Notes under the pieces: model-generated
Databases searched by the model: none
Told to the model about the DNA's origin: nothing
What the model saw: the letters and a program-made list of their open reading frames with translations, nothing else
Position numbers and translations under genes: made by a program
Assembly (NCBI GenBank): GCA_002110485.1
Contig: MOWL01000089.1
Span: 620,001-684,000, forward strand
From: Emergomyces orientalis
Taxonomy: Eukaryota; Ascomycota; Eurotiomycetes; Onygenales; Ajellomycetaceae
DNA: 64,000 nt
Direction of reading: 5' to 3'
Part shown: positions 55,821 through 64,000 of the stretch, one piece after another
How positions within the stretch are numbered: the first letter of the stretch is position 1
Layout of the letters: the number at the start of each line of letters is the position of its first letter

Positions 55821-58570
55821 ATGTTTACTACACAAAATAATAATAAAAAGAAGAAAAAAACTATCAAAAATGCTTCAAAAATAACTTTTATTCAAAACAA
55901 TGTTGATAGAAATAAAGATGCTATCTATTCATGCTTACAGATAGGCTTTGAAGAGCAAACTGACTTCATTCTATTACAAGAGTCAAATTTTAATATAGAA
56001 CAACAATTTATAATTTCTCATTCAAGCTATCACTGCTTTTTACCAGAGAAATCAGATGTAAAAGCAAGAGTTGTGATATATGCAAGAAAAAGATCAAGAT
56101 TTCAATTCAATATAAAAAGTAATTATATATCTAATTCTGATATTCTAGTTGGAGATATTATAGATACAAGAAATCAATTTGACAGTATTCAATTGATAAA
56201 TATTTATAATGAAAAATCACTGAAGGTAAATGATAATTCATGAACAGTTGACAGAGAACTGCTGAATTTAAGTTCAGAAAAAAATGCTATTATATGTGGT
56301 GATTTCAATGCACATCATATATGGTGGAATTCTGAATGTGATTATTCAATAAGATCAGAGAAAATAGTAGAGTGGGCTCTACAACATGAATTAGATATTA
56401 TAAATGAAATTGATAGACAGACCTTCTTTAGAAACAACTTAATGAAGAAATCAATCATAGACTTAATCTTTCTATCAAAAAATTTGATTGAAAACAAGAT
56501 CTATAATTGATTTATTAATTCAGAAGAAACATCAGAATCTGCTCATGAAGTTATTCAATTTAATATTGAAATTGATGAAAAGGAAACATGTGAGAATCCT
56601 CTACTATCAAATCAATATAATTTTGAAAAAGCTGAATGGTCTGAAATCAATAAGAGAATTGAAGATTTAAAATTTGAAAAAAAAGAAGAATTATCAAATT
56701 GAAATGAAAAGACAATAATAACAGATATAATGCTAGAAAGTAGAACTAATATAATAACTGAAATTATATTAGAAAGCATTAAAAACTTTATATCAAAGAA
56801 AAAGCTCTCAGAATTCTCAAAATCTTGATGGTCAGAAGAAATAACAGAAAAAAGAAAAAATCTAGCAAAAATAAAAAAAGAATGAAAAGAGAATATCATA
56901 TCTTATGAAGAATATAAAAGAATAAGAAATGAATATTTCACATTAATTAAAAAAGCTAAAACTAGCTGCTGGAATAAATTTCTTGAGAATGCACAGGGAA
57001 AAGAAATATTTAAAGCTTTTAAATATACAAAGTCTAAATCTGTTGCAAAGCTTCCATCTCTAAAATATAAAATAGAAAATGAGGAATATATTGCTCATTT
57101 TTTTGAACAAAAATGTCAGACTTTTATGAAAATTCTATTTCAAAAACCACCTCAATCTGAACAATATAGTTCAATAAGTGAATATATTGAAGATTCAAGA
57201 TGGGCTTGGCCAGATCTATCTAGAAATGAACTTGAAACTGCTGTTTTTACAAGTTCTACAAAAACAGCTGCAGGATCTGATACTATAAATCATTTAATCA
57301 TTCAAAAAGTCTTTCATTCTCTGAAAAATGAATTATTTGAATTATTCTCTCAACTAATGAAGAATGGGTATCACCCTGAATGCTGAAGACAAGCAACTGG
57401 TATAGTTCTTGCAAAACCAAATAGAAAAGCTACTATGCCAAAGTCTTATAGAATTATATCACTTTTGAATTGCTTGGGAAAAATTCTTGAAAAAATAATA
57501 GCAACAAGATTATCATATCTAGGCTCAATCACTGATTTATTATATAATGATCAAATGGGTGGCAGAAAACAGAATTCTGCAATAGATACAGTTTTATCAA
57601 TAATTCATGATATTCAAATGGCAAAAAATGAAGGCTTAGTTACAACAGCTGCTTTTATTGATATAAAAGGTGCTTTTGATCATGTTTCAAAGAATAAGCT
57701 AATAATTATTCTTCAAGAGATGAAACTACCAAAAGCATTAATAAAGTGAGTTATATGTTTTATATCAAAAAGATATATTCAACTACTTTTTGACTCATTA
57801 AAGCAAGATATTACTGAAATTGAAATAGAAGTTTCTCAGGGGTCTCCAGTCTCACCAATTCTATTTGCTATATATACAAAAAATCTATTCAAAGATAGAG
57901 AAATGGAGATAGTGAGATCTTCTAGCTATATTGATGATATAGATCTGATTTTCAGCTCAAGAACAATAAAAGAAAATTGTGAAAATATTGAAAAAGCTGC
58001 ACAAGAGATATTTAATAGAGAAGATTTAAACCTAATTCAATTTGATATGAAAAAAACTGAATTAATTCACTTTTTTCCAAAAAGATATGAAAAGGAAATA
58101 AGTTTAAATCTATTAAATCAAGAAATAAAGCCTAAATCAGTTGTAAGATGACTAGGAATCTGACTGGATTCAAAACTCAATTTTAAATCTCATATTCAAA
58201 AAAGAATGGCTCAAGCTGAAAGAGTTTTAAATAGTATAATACAACTTTCTAATACTGAAAGGGGTTTATCATTTCAAGCTATGAGACAGCTATACATTGC
58301 ATGTATAGCATCTATTTCTGATTATAATGTTCAGATATGGTGGAAGAACCAGAAACACTTCATAGATAAGTTTCAAAAATTGCAGAATACAGCTTTAAGA
58401 AGAATTCTGGAAGCTTTCAAAACCTCTCCATGTAGAGCTATGGAAATAGAAGCTTCTATATCACCTCCTGAAATAAGATTTGAGAAGATATGCAAGAATT
58501 ATGCACTGAGAATCATGAAAATGCCAGATATTCATTCAATTAGAAAAAGAATATCTACATCTTATCCTTC
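55821..58570 (+). pseudogene. LINE ORF2, endonuclease and reverse transcriptase, with TGA-only stops
   Basis: An APE-type endonuclease comes first (ITFIQNNVDRNKDAI, FILLQESNF, IICGDFNAHHIWWNS, SIIDLIFLS), then the reverse transcriptase (KSYRIISLLNCLGKILEKII, DQMGGRKQNSAIDT, FIDIKGAFDHVSKNKL, SQGSPVSPILFAIYT, SSYIDDIDLIF) and a C-terminal segment broken by element B at 58571. Nine in-frame stops were read and all are TGA; no TAA or TAG was seen. Most fall where relatives have Trp, for example PEC-x-RQATGIVL, LIK-x-VICF, VVR-x-LGI-x-LDSK and KS-x-WSEE. About ten Trp codons are still TGG. As a standard-code gene it is dead. Confidence 0.85.
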
Positions 58571-58816
58571 TGTAACAGGCCTATGCCGAAGAGCTCGGCA
58601 CTAATATAGGTCTTATATAACAAAAAGTAGAAAACGTTAAGGAAAAGAAAAGAAAAGAAAAAGCATTTAAGTGTGAACACATGAGATTCTTTTATAAGCC
58701 TGACAGGGCAGATAATCATATTTCCAATTGGCGTGGCCGCTAGGTCGGCAAAAACCATGGAGCTTCCATTGGCATGCGAGCGGAATGGTCTACTAACATG
58801 GGCGTAGCTCATCACA
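58571..58816 (-). repeat. 3' LTR of element B
   Basis: Reverse complement of the 246-bp LTR of element A. It starts TGTAACAGGCC on the plus strand and ends ATCACA. The five bases before it (CCTTC, 58566-58570) should be the target duplication; the partner copy lies outside the window. Confidence 0.92.
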
Positions 58817-61800
58817 TTAGCCCCCCCTTTCTCTCGAGCTCAGCGCCTCCCATCGATCAAGAGCCGCTGTCTCGGACAATGCCGAACCCGCAGTCCATGA
58901 TGGGCGATCGTAGCCCACCCATTTCACGAGGTATTGTCGGCCGCGGTCACGGGATCGTTCGTCCAGTATCTCTTCAATCTTCCATTCAAGCTCGTTGTCC
59001 TCCCCCATGATGCCTGGCGGCTGCCAGTCAGAGATTGTTTGAGAGGGGAATGGGTCAGTGGCCACTCAGTATAAGAGGTTCATATGAAAGACATCATGGA
59101 TACCAGAGAGAGTGTTCAGGTGGTAGTTATAGCTGCCTAGAACTTCCAGGACTTCATATTTCGCGTGTCAGTAGTCCAGCATGCATGACAGGCGTGTGGT
59201 TCGAATGTTCTTGAGACTGAGCCAAACTAGATCACCAATCTTATACTGTTCAGCGGGGTCTTGTTGTACATTGGCTTGATCTTCTTGGTCTTGTTTGGCA
59301 CTTGTCATTGATGCTTCCGCCCAGTCGCGGGCATCTTGAAGCTTTGTTACTATATTATCAGCGACCTCAATGGGATTGCGTGAGTTCATTGAGAGTTGTG
59401 TGAGTTCTTGAAGATCTAGTATTTCCATATTATAGTCATGCATGAGAAAGAATGAGCTCACATCAGTGAAGACTGTGTTCTGGCCATTGATTGTGACTTC
59501 TGCATGAAGGAGTAGATCATGCCAGTCATCTTGCAAGTAATTACAGAACTTATGAAGATAATTCTTTACTGTCTGTATTGTTCACTCTGAGGAACTGTCA
59601 GTCTCTGAATAATAGATGATTGATAGATGATATATGATCTTCAGTAACTGGCAGATTCTCATTCATAGAGCACTTACAAACTGTCAGCCTCGGTCTGACA
59701 CAATTGATCTTGGCAGTCCATGCATTCGGTAGAATGAGCTTTGTAGAAAAGCTTCAGCAACCTGTTCTGTATCTATCTTATTGCAGGGTTCTAGTATTAC
59801 ACTCTTGCTTAGATGATCAACAATAATCATGATGTTCTTGCATCCTTTGCTCTCAGAAAGATTCACTGTGAAATCAATGACAACATCTCACCATATTCAG
59901 TCTGAAATGTTGAGTGATTTGAGAAGGCCTTTCTGACAGTCCTTCCATAAGATGACTGACAAGCAGCAATTGCAGTTTCAAATGAAGTGTTGAATGCTAT
60001 TTGAGATCTCAGGTCAGTAGAACCCTCATGATATCATTCAGTATAGCTGTTTGCGGCCCAGGTGGCCAGACATGTGTGAGTTGTGCGTCTCTTGCATGAT
60101 TCGCGTGTGTAATGTTTCAGACTGTGGGACCCAACATTGTTCACAGAATTGAAGGATGTTATTGTTGTCAATGAAGCATTCAGATATGTCAGTTCTCACG
60201 TGTAGTTCTGGGGGGAATCGGGGTGCCTTCCAGCATACAGCATCAGTGAGAGCTTGGAGCTGTTCGTCAGCAAGAGCTGACAGGCGCCACAGCTCATCTA
60301 GAGATGTTTCAGAAGGTGCTTCAGAGAGTGTCTCAGAAGGGATGTCAGAGACATCAGCAATGTCAGGGGTGATTTGGAGTGGGAGTGTTCTGACTACTGA
60401 CACATGAATGGTTCCATGTGCAGTCTTATCATGATTAATCAGTATTCTTGAGTCCAAGATTCGGTGTTCACGGTTGGTCCAGCAGGTGTCTGCTGCATTG
60501 AATGGCATGTCTTGCTCTCATCAGGAGAGTGCGTCCGCCATGGAGTTCTCTGAGCCAGGGCGGTAGTGTATTGTAAAATGAAAGTGGCTAAGAAGCTCTG
60601 ACCAGTGCATCTGACATTCTGTGAGCTTATGAGTGATTGTGAAGTGCTTGAGGTTTTTATAATCAGTTATTATCTCAAACTTCACAACACTGTGAAGCTC
60701 AGAGTCCCATTCTTCAAGACAGCAAATTATAATGAGGAGTTCTTTGTCATAGATCTCATAGTTACACTCAGCAGGACTGAGTTTCTTGAACATGAAGACA
60801 CATGGTCATAGAACATCTTCATCATTATATTGCAGTATGGCTCCTCCTGTAATGTAACCAGAGGAGTCAGCTTCCACAATCATGTCATGGTCAGAATTGA
60901 ATGTCACTAGTAGAGGTGTGCTGATGAACATCTTTTTCATTCATACAAAGGCAGCCTCAGCGGCTGCTGATCAGTGGAAGATTGATTTCTTCTTGATGAG
61001 CTCTGTGAGCAGTTGGGTGATCTCTGAGAAGTTTCATATAAATTGCTGATAGAAGTTGACAAATTCAATGAAGCTGCATACACTCTTCACAGTGCGTGGG
61101 GCTTTTTATTCAAGAATAGCAGAGACCTTTTCAGAATTCATCTGAATGCCCTTACCCGCTTCTATGATGAAGCCCAGGTATTTTGTAGTCTTAACTTCGA
61201 AATCGCATTTATCTATGTCTATCAGCAGGCCAGCTTCATGGAGCCACTGTAACATCTTCTGAACATGTTCTTGATGCTCTTTTCAGGAGCCATCAGTGAA
61301 GATAAGAATGTCATTCAGATACATGGACACGAACTCATCAAGGAAATCTTGCAGTGCTCAATTGATATATTTCTGAAAGGTGCTAGGGGTGTTAGCTAGC
61401 CCGAACAGTGTGACTACCCACTCAAAGAGACTGTATCAGGTCCAGAAAGCAGTTAGCCATTCATTGCCTTCAGCAATGTGAATCTTATGAAATGCAGCAA
61501 CCACATTCAGCTTGATGAACCATTGAGTGTGCTTGATGCAAGTGAGTGTCTCATTGATGAGGGGTAGAGAATATTGATTCTTCTTCATAAGGCAGTTCAG
61601 CCCTCAATAGTCTACACAAAATCGGAGCCCGCCGCCTGGCTTCTTGGCGAATAGGATAGGAGCTGCAGCGGGAGAATTGCTAACGTGTATGAACCCTTTG
61701 TCTAGTAGATCATTGAGGATCTTGCAGAGGAGAAGGAGTTCATCTCAAGACATGCTATAGAGAGGCCTCCATGAGGGTTCAGAAGTCTTGCCATCTTGCT

Positions 61801-62632
61801 TCTCTAGTTCGATCGTATGATCTACCCCAGGCCCTTGTAGGGGAGGTAGGTTCTCAATGGCATCATCTTTTCGGAAGACGTCTAGGTATTCATGGTATTG
61901 GCGCGGGAGCTTTGCACGGGGATCAGTGTGTTTAGTGGTGATGAGTTTGTTGAGCGCTTTCTTAATGTCAGCCAAGCTGGCTGAGTAAATTGCCATGCAG
62001 TCCCACTGCATGTGATTCTGTTGGGAGTTCTTTCAGAGCAGTTCATAAGCATTCGCGGAGATCTGCTTGAGGTTCATGGTGCTATGAATATCATTCTTGT
62101 GTACACAATCTTCATTAGGGAAGATGAGCATTCTGTTTCAGGTGTTCAAGAGAATACTCTGTTCAGCTAATCAAGAGATCTCTAGCATGAGATTGTAATC
62201 TAGGTTCTCTATCTCATATGCATAAGCATTCTCTTGTCGGTGCCCGCCGATGTCTATATCTAATTTCATCATATAACGGGTGTAAGCATCTTTCGGGCCG
62301 TCGAATCCAGTGAGGAGTCGGGGCTTGGGTAAAGGGATATGCTGGAGATTACGGCGTTTTACGATTGAAGATTTGATCATTGCATAATGGCATAGACCAC
62401 TGTCTACCATGGCATTCATATTGTACGTGCTATCTATCACGGTAGATACAAGAATCGCGTTCATTGCCATCTTTTCTTCAAATTGTTGTCATTCAATCTT
62501 CTCTAGCTCCTGTCAGCAAGTTTTCACAGGAGCTAGTCTTTTCTCTGTCTTGAAGCTTCCATTGAGACACTCTCTTCATCGTCGCCCAAATCCTCTTTCA
62601 CTATGGTGTGGTTGATGCGGACTCTCTTAGTA
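58817..62632 (-). pseudogene. Decayed pol of element B
   Basis: Chromodomain 59065-58817 (ILDERSRDRGRQYLVKWVGY). Integrase about 60508-59168, including DHLSKSVILEPCNKID and the HHCC part near 60080-60040. RNase H about 60890-60521 (YRPGSENSMADALS). Reverse transcriptase about 61990-61000. Protease 62470-62171 with MVDSGLCHYAMIKSS. Stops interrupt it many times, again mostly TGA. Compared with element A it still has arginine codons in places where A has His or a stop (SRDRG against PHGHG; CGA against TGA). Elsewhere B has the stop where A reads Trp (INWAL). The two copies thus decayed partly independently from a shared, already damaged or closely related source. Confidence 0.85.
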
Positions 62633-62962
62633 TGAGAGATTTTTAAATGGTAGAATGTTCGCGTACAAATGAAAAAGTGAAGTTAAAAATTGAATTTTTT
62701 GGGCTCCCCTCCTCCCCATATCTACAGGTTTTCCACGGCTTTTTATAACCATGAATCTCTCGCTAGCTATATTACAAAATATGCCCATATAGGGGCATGT
62801 TACATACAATAATCAATAGTCTGTCATATACCAAATGAAATATCCAAATTAGGTGGAAACTAGGAGAAAAATAACGATAGTAGATGGAGTGGCGTATTTG
62901 GTGGAGATTTGAATGGTTCGATGCATCCGTTTGGCGCTTGATTAATAATCAGGTGTTTGACA
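62633..62962 (-). repeat. 3' LTR of a Ty1/Copia element
   Basis: 330 bp bounded by TG...CA (minus strand starts TGTCAAACACC and ends AATCTCTCA). It lies just downstream of Copia pol. On the minus strand a purine-rich tract (GGTGAGGGGGTA) sits immediately before it, as expected for the polypurine primer. The LTR boundary at 62633 coincides with the point where element B breaks off. Confidence 0.75.
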
Positions 62963-63032
62963 TACCCCCTCACCAAATGAGCCGCATATAAGCAGTAGTA
63001 TAAGGAAAAATGAATGAATGGTGATTTTTTTT

Positions 63033-64000
63033 TTAGCGAATCTGAGCGCTAATATCAGTTAAACCAAGCATTTGTACGAATTCGGCGTGTTTTTGACCTC
63101 CAAGAGGCTTGGTCATTCCGTCGGCAATCATCGAATTGGTATCCACCCATTGGATAGCTAGTCGCCCGGCGGCTACTTGCTCACGGAGCCAGTGGTTATG
63201 GATGTCAACATGACGTAGCTTGGTTGCTAATTGAGGTGCTGCGGCGGTTAGGAGACGGATAGTCTGCCGATTATCATTATGAATGACGAGCTGGCACTGT
63301 GTATTCAAACCAAGCTGTTTGAAGACTCGATCCCACCATATAGCCTCTTTTGCTGCAGTGGATAGAGCAAGAAGTTCAGATTCTGTAGAGGACGTGCTCA
63401 CAGATCGTTGTTTGGATGACTTCCAATCAATCACTCCTCCAAATAAGGAGAATATCATGCCGTGGGTACTCCGGCGTGTAGTCGGGTCATCAGCGAATGC
63501 TGCATCCGCGTGGATGATGAAATCTGGGGTAGACGAGTTAGGCGCGGGAGCTGCGTATTCAATCGCCAGATGGCGCGTTTGATTAGCGAATGCAATTACT
63601 CGGTCAATTAGATCACGGTGTTGAGGGCCCGGATTCTTCATAAAATCAGCTAGGGCGCTAGCGGCGTATGCGAGATCCGGCCTCGTTCCGACAGCAGGGT
63701 AGATTAGTGATCCCATTCGGCATTGGTAGGCGTGGATCTCTTGTGGGGATGCCACACCATCGTATGGGCGTAGGTCTTCCTTAGGCAATGGCATTTGATA
63801 GCGAGTTAGACGTTCTAGGTTAAATTTAACGGCTATTTTAGCCATATAGCTGTCCTGGCATAACCAGAGCTTGTGTTCGTGGCGGTCTCGAAGGATACGA
63901 ATCCCGAGGAACCAGTTCAAATTTCCCATATCTCGTAGGTTGTACGCGGATGTGAGATTTTGTTTGAAATGTTCAAACTCTGCACGGTGATCTCTATGAT
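63033..64000 (-). CDS. Copia pol, C-terminal reverse transcriptase and RNase H (partial)
   Basis: Reading is open from the right window edge to the stop at 63033, about 322 codons, with no interruption. Reverse-transcriptase C-terminal motifs come first (MGNLNWFLGIRILRD, then YQCRMGSLIYPAVGTRPDL). The Ty1/Copia RNase H follows: HADAAFADDPTTRRSTHG, IDWKSSKQRSVSTSSTESEL, VIHNDNRQTIRLL and HVDIHNHWLREQV. It ends DTNSMIADGMTKPLGGQKHA, the usual copia tail. The 5' remainder of the polyprotein is outside the window. The ATG at 63929 is internal, since the frame continues upstream of it. Confidence 0.9.
   Translation of the reverse strand, partial: HRDHRAEFEHFKQNLTSAYNLRDMGNLNWFLGIRILRDRHEHKLWLCQDSYMAKIAVKFNLERLTRYQMPLPKEDLRPYDGVASPQEIHAYQCRMGSLIYPAVGTRPDLAYAASALADFMKNPGPQHRDLIDRVIAFANQTRHLAIEYAAPAPNSSTPDFIIHADAAFADDPTTRRSTHGMIFSLFGGVIDWKSSKQRSVSTSSTESELLALSTAAKEAIWWDRVFKQLGLNTQCQLVIHNDNRQTIRLLTAAAPQLATKLRHVDIHNHWLREQVAAGRLAIQWVDTNSMIADGMTKPLGGQKHAEFVQMLGLTDISAQIR

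Larger units (their letters stand above)
48609..58570 (+). mobile_element. Tad-like LINE retrotransposon, interrupted twice
   Basis: Non-LTR element with ORF1 (gag-like, zinc knuckles) and ORF2 (endonuclease plus reverse transcriptase), in pieces: 48609-48859, then 54476-58570 after Gypsy element A and its target duplication are removed. Element B begins at 58571, so the LINE 3' end lies outside the window. The sequence is very AT-rich. Reading through 54476-58570 I saw no CpG at all, and arginine is AGA wherever I checked. The left boundary is uncertain; AT-rich DNA from about 47.9 kb may be its 5' UTR. Confidence 0.85.
58571..62632 (-). mobile_element. Ty3/Gypsy chromovirus-type element B, cut by a Copia insertion
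   Basis: Same family as element A in the opposite orientation, inserted near the end of LINE ORF2. The visible part runs from the 3' LTR through chromodomain, integrase, RNase H, reverse transcriptase and protease into the end of gag. At 62632/62633 homology to element A stops inside gag, directly at the LTR of the Copia element. The rest of gag and the 5' LTR should therefore lie beyond the right end of the window. Confidence 0.9.
62633..64000 (-). mobile_element. Ty1/Copia retrotransposon, 3' part
   Basis: 3' LTR, polypurine tract and the end of pol are in the window; the rest lies to the right. It is inserted in gag of element B. Unlike its neighbours it keeps many CpG sites and an open frame, so it is probably the youngest insertion of the island. 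Confidence 0.85.

Noticed and set aside
1..64000. tRNA, rRNA or CRISPR features
   Set aside because: I looked for TTCGA-type T-loop sequences with flanking stems and for regularly spaced repeats; none formed a convincing structure by eye.

Overview
The window is nuclear DNA of a filamentous ascomycete. Genes have short GT-AG introns (about 50-170 nt) with fungal branch sites (CTAAC/CTGAC), moderate GC content, and recognisable fungal gene families. Gene content plus strongly CpG-depleted retroelements suggest Eurotiomycetes, order Onygenales, with a Coccidioides-like genome as the best guess. That placement is inference; no species-specific marker was read.

The left three quarters (about 1-46.6 kb) is ordinary, gene-sparse euchromatin. 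In order it carries: a DAHP synthase (shikimate pathway entry), a long disordered protein with a C-terminal CxxC motif, a glycine-rich small protein, a 3-ketoacyl-CoA thiolase, a probable mitochondrial ribosomal protein mL50, RTF2 divergently paired with the ER glucosidase II beta subunit, two tiny metallothionein genes flanking an unrecognised 110-residue protein, a double-domain GFA/CENP-V-type protein, an NmrA-like protein, a TRF4-type non-canonical poly(A) polymerase, a putative secreted knottin-like peptide, a zinc-binding hypothetical protein, D-arabinose dehydrogenase (ARA2) and the mitochondrial import motor subunit PAM16. Most are independent housekeeping genes; no biosynthetic cluster or operon-like layout is seen. 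The three smallest genes (two metallothioneins and the secreted peptide) were found only by splicing very short exons by eye.

The right quarter (about 46.9-64 kb) is a nested retrotransposon island. A Tad-like LINE (ORF1 with zinc knuckles, ORF2 with endonuclease and reverse transcriptase) was interrupted near its 5' end by chromodomain Ty3/Gypsy element A (plus strand, matching 246-bp LTRs, 5-bp target duplication ATTAA). Near the end of ORF2 it was interrupted again by related element B in the opposite orientation. Element B is in turn interrupted inside gag by a Ty1/Copia element, whose 3' LTR and pol 3' end are visible before the window ends. The LINE and both Gypsy copies are full of in-frame stops, mostly TGA. 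The Copia part is open and CpG-rich, so it looks young.

Most notable observations: (1) in LINE ORF2 all nine in-frame stops I could find are TGA, mostly at Trp positions, in a sequence with no CpG that I could see and with AGA as the arginine codon wherever I checked; (2) the secreted peptide matches the cysteine spacing of squash-inhibitor knottins; (3) two metallothionein micro-genes lie 4.8 kb apart; (4) a duplicated 131-bp coding-like unit sits at the 5' side of the LINE. No CRISPR array, rRNA or tRNA was recognised.
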